Shown here: positions 17,814 through 26,628 of the stretch, one piece after another
How positions within the stretch are numbered: the stretch's first letter is position 1
Layout of the letters: every line of letters begins with the position of its first letter
Assembly (NCBI GenBank): GCA_964449565.1
Contig: CAYUZB010000001.1
Location: 1 to 64,000, forward strand
DNA length: 64,000 nucleotides
Direction of reading: 5' to 3'
Source: Granulosicoccus sp964449565
Lineage (GTDB): Bacteria; Pseudomonadota; Gammaproteobacteria; Granulosicoccales; Granulosicoccaceae
Made by a program: the position numbers and the translations under genes
Notes under the pieces: generated by a model
Databases searched by the model: none
Told to the model about the DNA's origin: nothing
The model's input: only the letters and a program-made list of their open reading frames with translations

Positions 17814-18208
17814 CAGCGCTTGGCCCCACCATTGACAGGTTGTTGCACCCGTCGATCTTCGCTCGCTACAAACTCGCCGCTTGTGTCTTCGGCAGATTCA
17901 AGTGCCCGGCGGCGCTTGGCCTCGCGCCGCATCGTACGAAAATTGAATAAAGCCAGCATACGGTCTGTCACGACAAAACCACCCACGACGTTGGCGGATG
18001 CGGCCGTTACTGCGATAAAACCGATGACCTGTTGCATGGTGGTTTCCGCCTGACCCAGCGCGAGAATGGAACCCGCCAACACGATGCCGTGGATGAAGTT
18101 GGAACCCGATAGAAGTGGTGTATGCAAAATGGAGGGAACCCGGGCAATCAAGACATATCCCGCCACACCGGCCAGGAGGAAGATATACAAGGCACTGATA
18201 CCAGTCAT
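17813..18208 (-). CDS. pntAB: NAD(P) transhydrogenase alpha subunit, membrane part
   Basis: 131 residues. This is the membrane domain of the alpha subunit encoded as a separate polypeptide, as in alphaproteobacteria and many gammaproteobacteria. Three or four helices are visible (for example ISALYIFLLAGVAGYVLI and GFIAVTAASANVVGGFVV), with the VLIARVPSILHTPLLSGSNFIHGIV block typical of PntA. The C-terminus is extended by a charged tail (RRAL...GGAKR) of about 40 residues. It overlaps pntAA by 4 bases (ATGA) and pntB by 1 base, forming a tightly coupled three-gene operon. Confidence 0.94.
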   Translation of the reverse strand: MTGISALYIFLLAGVAGYVLIARVPSILHTPLLSGSNFIHGIVLAGSILALGQAETTMQQVIGFIAVTAASANVVGGFVVTDRMLALFNFRTMRREAKRRRALESAEDTSGEFVASEDRRVQQPVNGGAKR

Positions 18209-20004
18209 GCGCCTTGCTCCATCAATGCTCGTGCTTGCTCACCCCAGGCTTGCTCCTCGATGACGGTTTCCTCGATTTCCAGATGCGCACTGAGAGTCTT
18301 CGCAGTCTCGGTATTCAATTCCGCCAGTTGCTGCCATCGTGAATAACCAAACGAATACAAACGCTCTTGCATGGCTGGTCCAATGCCTTCTATACGTGTC
18401 AGATCGTCATATATGGCGGGGGCATTTTCAGCTGCCGCGTCAATATCTGAACCAGAGACTCCGTCGAGTCGTTGAAGATCTTCAATATCCTGAATGTCGG
18501 GATCAGGATCTGCGAGTGATTCACTGAGTTCCGAATCACTCATGTATGCGTCATTCACTGATGCATTCATCGATGTAGCGCTTATGTTTGTGTCTTCGAC
18601 TGCGGTTGAAGCGGTTACCGATCTTGAACCTGCACCGAAGTTTGGTTCTTTGTCCAAATGCTCGTCTGTGTCTACCTCGGACGCGATGCCTGATGAAACA
18701 ACAGTACTACTAACCGCATTAGCCGACGATTGCGCTGAATCATCCGTGCGTGGTTCGGCAGACCTGGACTCTTCAGACTTGGCACTGGACACAGGCTCTG
18801 GTTCTGGCGATTCACGCAACCAACCGTCAGATTCATTTGACGCGCCGCTCGCCGGTACTGCACCAAAGGCAACGGGTTCAACATCGAGGAGTTTCGCTGT
18901 CGGGACATGGTTGATCTCACCGTCGTGCATCAAAATGGCATGGGCGACTATTTCATCGTCCGGATCCAGCGTGATAGCGTCGTCCTTGACGAAAAGTTGC
19001 ATCATTGAATGCACATTGCGAGCGTACATTTCACTGGCGTGGACTGCACCATTACTTGGCAAATTCAGCGGGCCAACGATAAGCGTGTCGTTGTGATGAA
19101 CATGCTCTCCCGCACGTGTCAATTCGCAGTTTCCACCAGTCTCCGCAGTCATATCGATTATGACAGTGTCTGGCAACATGCCATCGACCATATCCTCAGT
19201 AATGATCAATGGCGCTTTTTTACCTGGTATGGAAGCGGCACAGATAACAGCATGTGCCTGGGCAAGATGTTCAGCCAGCACATCATGTTGCTTTTGCTTT
19301 TCATCACGGCGTAAGGCGCGCGCAAAACCACCAGCACCTTCAACTTCCACACCAGTGTCAATCATGCGTGCACCGAGTGATTCAATCTGCTCCTTCGCAG
19401 CTGCTCGAATGTCATAAGCATCGACCTTGGCGCCAAGCCGTCGAGCAGTCGCGATCGCCTGCAATCCTGCGACTCCTGCGCCGATTACCAGAACCCGAGA
19501 TGGGCGAATGGTGCCTGCGGCAGTTGTCAGCATGGGGAACATGCGTGGAGACAGCTCCGCCGCCAGCAAAGCCGCCTTGTAGCCAGCAACTGTCGCCTGC
19601 GACGACAAGGCATCCATCGGTTGCGCACGCGTGATGCGCGGCAGTTGGTCCATGGCAATGACTGTAATGCGTTTTGCTTTCAGCGCTGCGACAACATCCA
19701 GATGCTGGAAGGCCGACATGATTGCGATCAGAATGGAGCCTTCTGGCAAGGCGTGCACTTCTTCGAGGGTCGGCGGCTTGACCTTGGTAATGATGTCAGC
19801 GTCAGCAACGGTTTCAGCAAAGGACTCACAAACCATCACCCCTTCGTAGTCTTCATCATGAAAACCGGCGGCATGACCGCATTCGGCTTCGATACGAATA
19901 TCGATAGCTGGATTCAACAACAAACGCTCGACCCGCGAGGGGTCAAGGGCAACGCGACGCTCGCTTTGCGTGCGCTCAAGTGGCACCGCAACAGTTATCG
20001 GCAC
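18205..20004 (-). CDS. pntAA: NAD(P) transhydrogenase alpha subunit (NAD-binding part) with appended HhH-like domain
   Basis: 599 residues, against roughly 370-390 for stand-alone PntAA. Residues 1-380 are the normal domain I: ERRVALDP near 16, TTAAGTIRPSR near 160, and the Rossmann motif GAGVAGLQA from 175. Residues 381 to about 530 are a Ser/Asp/Glu-rich linker of low complexity. Residues 534-597 form an extra domain, DDLTRIEGIGPAMQERLYSF with GIGP at 540-543 and a conserved Trp, followed by a helix ending EEQAWGEQARAL. This matches the helix-hairpin-helix-like module often appended to NuoE and other proteins (LxxIxGIGPxxExxLxxxGI...W..QA..L). Its role here is unknown. First gene of the pnt operon. 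Confidence 0.93.
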   Translation of the reverse strand: MPITVAVPLERTQSERRVALDPSRVERLLLNPAIDIRIEAECGHAAGFHDEDYEGVMVCESFAETVADADIITKVKPPTLEEVHALPEGSILIAIMSAFQHLDVVAALKAKRITVIAMDQLPRITRAQPMDALSSQATVAGYKAALLAAELSPRMFPMLTTAAGTIRPSRVLVIGAGVAGLQAIATARRLGAKVDAYDIRAAAKEQIESLGARMIDTGVEVEGAGGFARALRRDEKQKQHDVLAEHLAQAHAVICAASIPGKKAPLIITEDMVDGMLPDTVIIDMTAETGGNCELTRAGEHVHHNDTLIVGPLNLPSNGAVHASEMYARNVHSMMQLFVKDDAITLDPDDEIVAHAILMHDGEINHVPTAKLLDVEPVAFGAVPASGASNESDGWLRESPEPEPVSSAKSEESRSAEPRTDDSAQSSANAVSSTVVSSGIASEVDTDEHLDKEPNFGAGSRSVTASTAVEDTNISATSMNASVNDAYMSDSELSESLADPDPDIQDIEDLQRLDGVSGSDIDAAAENAPAIYDDLTRIEGIGPAMQERLYSFGYSRWQQLAELNTETAKTLSAHLEIEETVIEEQAWGEQARALMEQGA

Positions 20005-20267
20005 AGGTCACCTGAAAGTTGGAATGTTGAGTTCATGGGAGGCGTTTGACTGGCTTATACTGATGCGGAGTCTGTCGTGACAGCTTTATCAGCTGCTGGA
20101 ATGACGATGCTACGACAACCCTTGCCTGGTAGCTAGTGTGGGGTGTCATTTTACCTGTGCCAGCATCGGGATCGGAAAACTTGAGGTAAACACTGCCTTT
20201 GGTGTTCCAAATCATGCCCCGATGCGTAGAAATCGCATGTTCCAGTGGCGATTACGTTTGAAACTCG

Positions 20268-21380
20268 ATGAAATATATAGGCAGACCTGACTTCCAGCAC
20301 GGCACCGCCGAACGTTTGGGGGTCTTAGTTGTGAATCTCGGCACCCCGGAGGCCCCGGAAACCGCCCCGGTAAGAAAATACCTCGCGCAGTTTCTCAGCG
20401 ATCCGCGCATTATCGAAGTGCCAAAATGGCTGTGGATGATCATTCTGCATGGGGTGATTCTGCGAATTCGGCCGTCACGTAGCGCCAAAGCTTATCGCGA
20501 GGTCTGGTCTGAAGAGACTGGATCGCCATTGTTGAGCATCTCCAGGCAACAAACGGCCGCACTGAAGGACTCCTTGAGGGCACGCCTAGGGGATGAGATC
20601 GTGGTTACCTTGGGTATGCGCTATGGTAATCCGTCCATTGAATCGGCCATTGCTGAACTCGAAGCGGCAAATGTTCGACGTCTTGTTGTACTACCGATGT
20701 ACCCGCAGTACTCAGGGACTACAACCGCCTCTGTTTTTGACGCAGTCACCGAGCGTTTGCAAAGAACACGCTGGATACCGGAGATGCGTTTCATCAATCA
20801 GTTTTGCGATGAACCGGCCTTCATTGAAGCTCTTGCGGCGAGTGTGCGTGAAAGCTGGGATGCGAACGGACGTGGTGATCTATTGGTCACGTCTTATCAT
20901 GGCATTCCAAAACGTTACCTCCTGTCAGGTGATCCCTACCATTGCCTTTGTCTCAAGACGACGCGCCTATTGGCTGAGAAACTTGGCTTGAACGAATCGC
21001 AGTACCGTGTTGTTTTCCAATCTCGTGTGGGGCGTGAAGAGTGGTTGAAGCCGTATTGCGATGAGACCATGAAGTCCTTGCCGGCTGAAGGCATCAAGAA
21101 TATTGATGTGCTGTCACCCGCTTTCTCGGCTGATTGCCTGGAGACCATCGAAGAAATCGATGGCGAGAATCGCGAGTATTTTGAAGAGCATGGCGGTGAG
21201 CGATTTAATTACATACCATGCCTGAATGATCGGGATGACCACATACAGATGCTTTCCGATCTTGTCGAACGCCACATACAAGGTTGGCCCGAGGCAACAG
21301 GGCCGGTGGACGCTGCACAAGAACTCGCCCTCAGCCGCGAGCTGGCCGAGAAATTGGGTCGGACCACGGTAAGTGCTTGA
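20268..21380 (+). CDS. hemH: Ferrochelatase
   Basis: 370 residues. It inserts ferrous iron into protoporphyrin IX in the last step of protoheme synthesis. Family landmarks: VVNLGTPEAPE near the N-terminus, LPMYPQYSGTTT, the active-site His in TSYHGIPKRYL, the FQSRVGREEWLKPY block, and the second acidic region SPAFSADCLETIEEIDGEN. The start gives a usual N-terminal extension of about 17 residues before the first strand. The last seven or eight residues (LGRTTVSA) and the TGA stop are encoded by repeat copy C, so the natural end of the protein appears to have been replaced or extended by the repeat. It stands alone, divergent from pntAA. Confidence 0.96.
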   Translation: MKYIGRPDFQHGTAERLGVLVVNLGTPEAPETAPVRKYLAQFLSDPRIIEVPKWLWMIILHGVILRIRPSRSAKAYREVWSEETGSPLLSISRQQTAALKDSLRARLGDEIVVTLGMRYGNPSIESAIAELEAANVRRLVVLPMYPQYSGTTTASVFDAVTERLQRTRWIPEMRFINQFCDEPAFIEALAASVRESWDANGRGDLLVTSYHGIPKRYLLSGDPYHCLCLKTTRLLAEKLGLNESQYRVVFQSRVGREEWLKPYCDETMKSLPAEGIKNIDVLSPAFSADCLETIEEIDGENREYFEEHGGERFNYIPCLNDRDDHIQMLSDLVERHIQGWPEATGPVDAAQELALSRELAEKLGRTTVSA

Positions 21381-21383
21381 TTC
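21356..21383 (-). repeat. RAYT-associated repeat, copy C (forms the 3' end of hemH)
   Basis: On the minus strand: AATCAAGCACTTACC plus the core GTGGTCCGACCC, almost identical to copy B. It encodes the C-terminal residues and stop codon of ferrochelatase. Confidence 0.75.
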
Positions 21384-21390
21384 TTTGTGC

Positions 21391-21423
21391 GATGGTGGTC
21401 CGACCCCTGTAAGTGTTTGATCC
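21391..21423 (-). repeat. RAYT-associated repeat, copy D (core inverted relative to arm)
   Basis: On the minus strand the arm GATCAAACACTTAC is followed by AGGGGTCGGACCACC, so the palindromic core is in the opposite orientation to the other four copies. Copies C and D form a tandem pair: GTAAGTG-TTGAT-C and a following TGCGAT recur in both. This suggests core flipping or recombination at the palindrome. Confidence 0.65.
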
Positions 21424-21513
21424 ATATGCGATAAACCTGCAAATGGGCTTGTTTTTGGGTCTTAAACGCTGGTTTTGCGCCGTTGAAACTTTGTTTTAGG
21501 CACCGAAAATTTC

Positions 21514-21990
21514 ATGAAATACACCATCAGCGAAGCTAATACGCATGATCTTGATGAGATTGAGGCCCTGCTTCCGCGTCTGGCGGAATTCGACGTACCG
21601 ACTCACCGCGTCAGGGAACATCTCTGGCATGGTGATAGGGATATGGTCCGTGATTGGGCCGCTGGCAAGCGTGACGATGTCAATGCTATCGTCGCCACGT
21701 CCCAGGATGAGCGCAAAATTATTGGCGTCGCGGTGATCAGTTTTCGCAAGGAGCTTCTTAGCGGAGATCCCAGCGCCCATCTCGAAGTGCTTGCGCTCGA
21801 CAAGTCAGCCGAAGGTCATGGCATTGCTACAGCACTGATGCAGGAGGCTGAAAAACTCGCATCTTCCAACGGCGCTCTCAGCATGTCTTTACATGTATTC
21901 GCCAACAACACACGAGCACGCGCCCTGTATGAAAGAAAAGGCTTTGATGGTGAACTGATGCGATATTACAAACCGCTTACGCTTGAGTAG
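21514..21990 (+). CDS. GNAT-family N-acetyltransferase
   Basis: 158 residues with a full GNAT fold. The strand 4 / motif A region reads AHLEVLALDKSAEGHGIATAL, in which the acetyl-CoA pyrophosphate-binding loop Q/RxxGxG/A appears as EGHGIA, and motif B NNTRARALYERKGF is well conserved. Acetyl-CoA is the expected donor; the acceptor cannot be told from the sequence. It follows hemH and the repeat pair C/D with 133 bp between, so it probably has its own promoter. Confidence 0.85.
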   Translation: MKYTISEANTHDLDEIEALLPRLAEFDVPTHRVREHLWHGDRDMVRDWAAGKRDDVNAIVATSQDERKIIGVAVISFRKELLSGDPSAHLEVLALDKSAEGHGIATALMQEAEKLASSNGALSMSLHVFANNTRARALYERKGFDGELMRYYKPLTLE

Positions 21991-22017
21991 TAACGTGAAT
22001 AACGACGGGAATGGCGA

Positions 22018-22206
22018 GCAAAGACTAAATGTAAAAATCGGAAGAACACATTAGTCTTTACGACACCACTCGGGCAAGATGATGATCTCGTTTTCAAACA
22101 ACAATTTTTTATTGAAGAAATGCCTGCGTTCTATACCGTCGCAAATAAAACTGAAGATTTGACCAGAGCGGAAATCTTTGCGAAGTACGCGCCACCTTCA
22201 AAATAA
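22018..22206 (+). other. Open frame without a start codon, possible gene remnant
   Basis: About 60 codons stay open, ending ...EIFAKYAPPSK and a TAA, with protein-like composition but no ATG, GTG or TTG at a suitable place and no ribosome binding site. An internal ATG near 22120 would give fewer than 30 codons. I do not recognise a family. It lies between the GNAT gene and the esterase gene, convergent with the latter. It could be decayed coding sequence or chance. Confidence 0.25.
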
Positions 22207-22258
22207 CGATACATTAGAGAGCAAGCCAATCGGCACTGGCGCTCATCGCAACAAAGCG

Positions 22259-23446
22259 CTAGCTGGCCCCGTAGGCTATTGCCATGACAGTCCCACCGAG
22301 GTTCAAGCAGGAACCAAGGTATTGAGTCATGACAACACCGCTGATCTTGTTCGCTCTATCAACCCAGAATTGAGTTGCCGCCGCACCTGACCAACCACCT
22401 TCACCCTCAACGGTGAGATTCAACGCTTGACCAAGATCGGTCATGACACGGCCTGTCAGGTTCCAGCCATAACCCGCGTAGGCCACGCCACTGATCCCGA
22501 TAGGTATCTGAGCGCTGGATAATCTATTGGCCCAGGACATCTCGAGCATTGCATCAGACAACAATCGTTGCCCATCAGCTGAACAACCATCCATAAGAAC
22601 ATGGGTAAACCGTGAGTAGTCGTCCAATGTCGAGTAAAGCCCATGACCGCCGCGAACAAAATTCGCTGATGCCTCGATCGGATACGCAGCATCTACATTC
22701 AAAGGGGTTAGCTCCTGCGTAATCGCGTCTCGGTCAGGTACCTCACCCAAAGCTTTCTGACCATACATGCATACAAGGTTCTTGACCTTGTCCGATGGCA
22801 CACTGAATCCCGTGTTCTCCATTGCCAATGGCTGAAACACATGCTCACGAAGCTGCTCGCCTAACGACTGCCCCGTCACCCTGACCAACACCTCTGCCAA
22901 CACATCGCAGGCGTAGCTGTAATACCAGCGTTCTCCTGGTTGGTAGGCCAACGGCATGGTGGCAATAGCCTCAACCAGGTCACTCAAGGAACGTTCACCA
23001 TCTTCAGCGAAGCGCGCTTCACGGTACATATCAGCAATCGTACAGTTAGCCAGAAAGTCGTACGACAGGCCTGCGCGGTGAGTCATCAAATCTTCTATGG
23101 TGATGTGCCGTTGCAAAGCGTGATGCTTGCCATCGCTGCCAAGAACCTTGGCACGTTCAAACTCCGGAACCCAACGACACACTGGCGCGTCAAGCGACAA
23201 CAAACCGCTTTCAACAAGCTGCAGCGCTCGAACGGCAACCACCGGTTTGGTCATTGAGTAAATACGATAGATTCCCGCCATATCAAGCGGACGTTGCTGC
23301 TCATAATCAAACCAACCGTGGCACCGTTCATCAACTACCACATCATTTTGTGATACCCGCCAAGCCATTGATCCAAAATTCTGTTCCTCAATGTGCCTGT
23401 CAGCCAGCTTGTGGATGCGATTTAATCGCGTTGCGTCAAGCTTCAT
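22259..23446 (-). CDS. Serine hydrolase of the class C beta-lactamase / family VIII esterase type
   Basis: 395 residues. The SxxK nucleophile motif is SMTK in YRIYSMTKPVVAV (about residue 65). The second motif is YSYACD, where class C beta-lactamases have YxN; family VIII carboxylesterases carry YSxxxD-type sequences here. The third motif is in GGWSGAAATQFWVD, matching the WGG-type box of those esterases rather than KTG. There is no signal peptide, so it is probably a cytoplasmic esterase and not a resistance enzyme. It is 4 bases from the downstream HEAT-protein stop codon on the same strand and may be the last gene of a leftward unit with the next two. Confidence 0.86.
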   Translation of the reverse strand: MKLDATRLNRIHKLADRHIEEQNFGSMAWRVSQNDVVVDERCHGWFDYEQQRPLDMAGIYRIYSMTKPVVAVRALQLVESGLLSLDAPVCRWVPEFERAKVLGSDGKHHALQRHITIEDLMTHRAGLSYDFLANCTIADMYREARFAEDGERSLSDLVEAIATMPLAYQPGERWYYSYACDVLAEVLVRVTGQSLGEQLREHVFQPLAMENTGFSVPSDKVKNLVCMYGQKALGEVPDRDAITQELTPLNVDAAYPIEASANFVRGGHGLYSTLDDYSRFTHVLMDGCSADGQRLLSDAMLEMSWANRLSSAQIPIGISGVAYAGYGWNLTGRVMTDLGQALNLTVEGEGGWSGAAATQFWVDRANKISGVVMTQYLGSCLNLGGTVMAIAYGAS

Positions 23447-23450
23447 GGCT

Positions 23451-24506
23451 TTACTGTTGTCGAGTATTCAACTGCAACTCAATCGCAGCAACACGTTGTC
23501 GGGTTGCGTCATCAATTGCCATACCTTTTAGAGCCAGGATCGAGCCACGGCGCACGCGTTCCACTTCATTGGTATCGGCAGCAACTGCCATCAAAGATTG
23601 AATGACTTCGTAACTTTGATCTTCATGCCCTACCAAGGCATAAGCAGAGGTTTGACGTACAAACCGATCTTCGTCCTGCAAACCATTGACAATAATTGGC
23701 GTATGGGCGGGATCGTTTGTCCAGCGAGACAAAATGTCGATACTGCTACGCCTGACACTCGCATCAGGGTGCGCTGCGAGTAGCGCGACTTGCTCTGACA
23801 TACCGACACGTGTTTCATCATCGACCGTTCCAGGTACGGCAAGAGCAGTCAAGGTATCAACCAGGACGTCAGCTTCATACTCTGTTGCCAGCAAGCCAGA
23901 CACCAAGGCCTGCGCTTCGCTGTTTCCGGGTTGAATGTATTTAAGTAGTTCCAGACCGACTTTTCGGGTGGCGGGATCACCGGAGAAAATCAGCTCGCTG
24001 GCCAGCGCCGTGACTTCAGGCACATTGACATCGCCGAGTAACTGCGCCAGTCGACGAAGCCGGGCTGTATCTGTCTCCAGGCGAAATTCATTGATAATTG
24101 CCTGTAAGAATTCGGGATCAGCGTTTAATCTTTCCGTAAGGCTTTTGAAGTCAGCATCGCTGATACCACTGCGCCCAAGATTGTAAATATCAACCTCTGG
24201 CCATACCTCGGGTGCAGTTGAAGAACCATCATTCGCGACAAGCTTGTTCTGCTGCTGGTCAGTGGCAGTCGCGCCCACTGAATTACCCTGTACGGTGTTT
24301 CCGGCATCAGCGACAGTCTCCTTGGTGGAGAACGGCGAAGTTGATGAGGAGTTTTCAGTTGCGACAATCTCGCCACTGTCCGTGTTTGCGGTAGAGACAT
24401 TCGAGCCCTCTTTATCGGAAGGGCTCGAAATAAACCTTGAAACGAGGACGATGGCCACACCTGCCAACAGGCATAGTGACAGGTACGACCATCCTCGACG
24501 CGTCAT
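23451..24506 (-). CDS. Membrane-anchored HEAT-repeat protein
   Basis: About 351 residues from the chosen start. An upstream ATG at 24560 is possible but would overlap the preceding gene by 50 bases; the ATG at 24506 leaves only a 4-base gap and begins directly with the signal/anchor (MTRRGWSYLSLCLLAGVAIVLV). A Ser/Thr-rich spacer of about 90 residues follows. The remainder is alpha-helical, with HEAT-like repeats: DASVRRSSIDIL, EDRFVRQTSAYAL and VERVRRGSILAL, each with the typical Arg/Asp spacing. Such repeats bind other proteins. The partner is probably the product of the preceding gene, but no function is known. Orientation outside the inner membrane is inferred. Confidence 0.72.
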   Translation of the reverse strand: MTRRGWSYLSLCLLAGVAIVLVSRFISSPSDKEGSNVSTANTDSGEIVATENSSSTSPFSTKETVADAGNTVQGNSVGATATDQQQNKLVANDGSSTAPEVWPEVDIYNLGRSGISDADFKSLTERLNADPEFLQAIINEFRLETDTARLRRLAQLLGDVNVPEVTALASELIFSGDPATRKVGLELLKYIQPGNSEAQALVSGLLATEYEADVLVDTLTALAVPGTVDDETRVGMSEQVALLAAHPDASVRRSSIDILSRWTNDPAHTPIIVNGLQDEDRFVRQTSAYALVGHEDQSYEVIQSLMAVAADTNEVERVRRGSILALKGMAIDDATRQRVAAIELQLNTRQQ

Positions 24507-24510
24507 ATTG

Positions 24511-25365
24511 TTATAGAACCCCAAATGGTAAAGCTGTTGAGAACTCAACCATTTCGTCACTATTAGGAGGATTGCGCGCTAGTGTCCAACCACCTTCAAC
24601 AATGTCAACTCCCTCCAAGCGCACAGACTGATAAAACAACGGTATGCCTGCACAACGTCCGGTTTCGAAACCAAAAACATCTTGAGCTACACCATCAGGA
24701 CCAGCAGTTCCAAATTCAAGCATGGTAATAGCATCACGCAAAGCACCCCAAGTCTGTGGACCAACAATACCGTCTGGCGTCAAACCATTAGCCGATTGGA
24801 AATCCTGTGTCGCAGCTTCGGATAACGGACCGAACTCACCATCAGCGAATGCCGCGACGTCCGCGCCATCGCCAAAGCCAGAACAGAAAACAACACGTTG
24901 AATACCCGCCGCATACAGACTGTCAGCAAACTGCCCATTGGCCGAGGTTCGTTCAACAGTACAGTTATCATCCCAGTTCGCTGTCGAAGAATTACTGTCG
25001 GTACCACTCTCGCTTCCACATGGCGTAGACGGTGATGGATCGGTAAAACCGTCGCCATCTGCATCGCCGGCGACAAAGTCGTCATCAAACTCATTGAGAA
25101 TGCCATCGCCATCGACGTCATCGTCATTAATATTGAGAATACCATCGCCATCCAGATCGAACGAGTCGAAATCAATGTCCTCTGAATTAGGTATGCCATC
25201 GCCATCGACATCATCCGGATCGAATATTGGGTCCAAGTCGAGGTCCAAATCATCGTCACTGTCGCCACTACTGCCACCACCGCAACCCACCAACAGGCCG
25301 GTAAACGCCGCAATGATCAGGTACCGAACCATAGGCTTACCAGGTACTACCACCAGTCTCTTCAT
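24511..25365 (-). CDS. Ca-binding (TSP3-repeat) lipoprotein with peptidoglycan-binding-like domain
   Basis: 284 residues. A lipoprotein signal ends in the lipobox LVGC (about residue 28), followed by a Gly/Ser/Asp-rich spacer. Residues 40-95 carry thrombospondin type 3-like repeats with DxDxDGI cores (DVDGDGIPNSED, DLDGDGILNIND, DVDGDGILNEFD, DADGDGF), expected to bind Ca. About residues 130-210 resemble a PG_binding_1 module (FGPLSEAATQDFQSANGL, DGIVGPQTWGAL). The first ATG is chosen because GGAG lies at the right spacing. It ends 4 bases before the HEAT-repeat gene, so the two are probably one unit. A role at the cell envelope is inferred from the lipobox and the peptidoglycan-binding module. 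Confidence 0.8.
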   Translation of the reverse strand: MKRLVVVPGKPMVRYLIIAAFTGLLVGCGGGSSGDSDDDLDLDLDPIFDPDDVDGDGIPNSEDIDFDSFDLDGDGILNINDDDVDGDGILNEFDDDFVAGDADGDGFTDPSPSTPCGSESGTDSNSSTANWDDNCTVERTSANGQFADSLYAAGIQRVVFCSGFGDGADVAAFADGEFGPLSEAATQDFQSANGLTPDGIVGPQTWGALRDAITMLEFGTAGPDGVAQDVFGFETGRCAGIPLFYQSVRLEGVDIVEGGWTLARNPPNSDEMVEFSTALPFGVL

Positions 25366-25506
25366 GCTTTCTCTCCACGTGTAAGTTAGTTACACCTTCC
25401 GCTAGAGCGGTATGTATACAGACTTTCAAGCGCCCTGATGTCAGAACCGCCAGTCAGGAACCTGTAGACCCATTCTAGTGCAAGATTGATATGAAATATA
25501 AATCGC

Positions 25507-26295
25507 CTAATTTTCGTCGCGCACTGACTTCACCTTTTCAAGCCCAGCGACCCAATCCTGATTACCGCCAGCTGCATGCAAGGCTTCATATCCTGCACGC
25601 GTATAGGTGCCAGGTGTTGCTATTTCGCCGAGCAGCGTCTGCGGCGTCACTTCCGGTCGGCTGCGTGCGACATCAACTGCCCCCTGAACATGGCGCAGAA
25701 CCATCTCGCGTGACAGCTCCGCAGACCACCCTTGTGCTACAAACCACTGTTCCAGAGTCTGGAACAGACCAAAGGTCCACGCATATGAACACGAAGCGAT
25801 CATGCTGTCGTCGAAAGCGGGCTCGGATTCGAACACGACAACCGGACATTGCTCGCCAAACAAGCGTGCAACCGCCGCATTGTCTGGAAACATGGGTATG
25901 AACGGATCCCCATGTTCGATAAAACTCGACGGCATGATGCGCACAACAGTTGCAGGGGTAGCAGCAGCCTCCAGCTCTTTGACAAGGAATCCGGCTACCG
26001 CAGACATCAAGACCTGGTCAGCCGCAAGGTTTAGCTCGCCCAAGGCATCTAATGCATTATCTGGGCGCACCGACAACAAGACGATATCGGCATTGGCGAC
26101 AACCGATGCATTGTCAGACATGACGCGACAACCGAAACGGGACGAGAGATCGGCGACCACTTGTGCATTTCGCGGAGACAATAATATTTCACCCTGATGG
26201 CCTGACTTCATCAACGCGGCAATCGTGTAGCTCGCCAGATGGCCAGTGCCGATAACGCCAAGGACTGGAATCGGCGCTGTGTCCGTTGAACTCAT
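25507..26295 (-). CDS. Pyrroline-5-carboxylate reductase family protein
   Basis: 262 residues. The N-terminal Rossmann motif GVIGTGHLASYTIAALM and the LLSPRNAQVVADL segment are of ProC type, followed by NADIVLLSVRP and the VRIMPSS region with GDPFIPMFPDN. True ProC reduces pyrroline-5-carboxylate to proline using NAD(P)H. The middle (LLSAVAGF-type and P-N-TP motifs) is present but divergent, and the C-terminal helical domain (LLGEIATPGTYTRAGYEAL) has the usual GGxT-like turn changed to TPGT. I call the family, not the gene, because catabolic or paralogous reductases look similar. Monocistronic, leftward. Confidence 0.82.
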   Translation of the reverse strand: MSSTDTAPIPVLGVIGTGHLASYTIAALMKSGHQGEILLSPRNAQVVADLSSRFGCRVMSDNASVVANADIVLLSVRPDNALDALGELNLAADQVLMSAVAGFLVKELEAAATPATVVRIMPSSFIEHGDPFIPMFPDNAAVARLFGEQCPVVVFESEPAFDDSMIASCSYAWTFGLFQTLEQWFVAQGWSAELSREMVLRHVQGAVDVARSRPEVTPQTLLGEIATPGTYTRAGYEALHAAGGNQDWVAGLEKVKSVRDEN

Positions 26296-26525
26296 ATATC
26301 TTCAGCTCTTATTAATGAATTCATTCTTGACTCATCAGCCCTCAACAAAACTTTCCGAACTCGCAATCTACCGTGAGTAAGTAACAAAATAGCGCAATGG
26401 CGAATAATAAACAGAATTACATTGATTCCGTGTAATTCCTTGTGAAGCGCGAAAACACTGACAGAGAAGCCTCATCGCGAGATAGCAATAGCGATACAAG
26501 CTCTCGCTCATTCAATAGATACAAC

Positions 26526-26539
26526 AATTGTTAACAATT
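26526..26539. promoter_or_regulatory. Perfect 14-bp palindrome
   Basis: AATTGTTAACAATT is fully self-complementary, with HpaI-type GTTAAC at its centre. It lies about 230 bp upstream of the ProC-family gene. It may be an operator; no known regulator consensus is assigned. Confidence 0.35.
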
Positions 26540-26583
26540 AACCTTAATTGAGAGAATGTTTCTTGTGCTCTGTCGGAGTTATC

Positions 26584-26601
26584 AGCTCTTTAGTAAGAGC
26601 T
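26584..26601 (-). terminator. Hairpin after the DUF1513 remnant
   Basis: 7-bp perfect stem AGCTCTT/AAGAGCT with a 4-base loop, 28 bases beyond the minus-strand stop codon of the DUF1513 remnant. There is no T-run, so termination is uncertain. Confidence 0.35.
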
Positions 26602-26628
26602 AATCAAATCTCTGTCAACACACGACCT

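Larger units (their letters stand above)
26296..26628. other. Intergenic stretch upstream of the ProC-family gene
   Basis: 333 AT-rich bases without a gene. It contains a 14-bp perfect palindrome (26526-26539) and a small hairpin (26584-26601), listed separately. The proC-like promoter should lie near 26300-26400. Confidence 0.5.

Noticed and set aside
18494..19096. 200-codon plus-strand frame opposite the pntAA linker
   Set aside because: Reverse complement of the Ser/Asp-rich linker gives Ser/Thr-rich nonsense.
22259..23446. Antibiotic beta-lactamase
   Set aside because: The SMTK motif is present, but YSYACD and the WSG-type box fit family VIII esterases, and there is no signal peptide.
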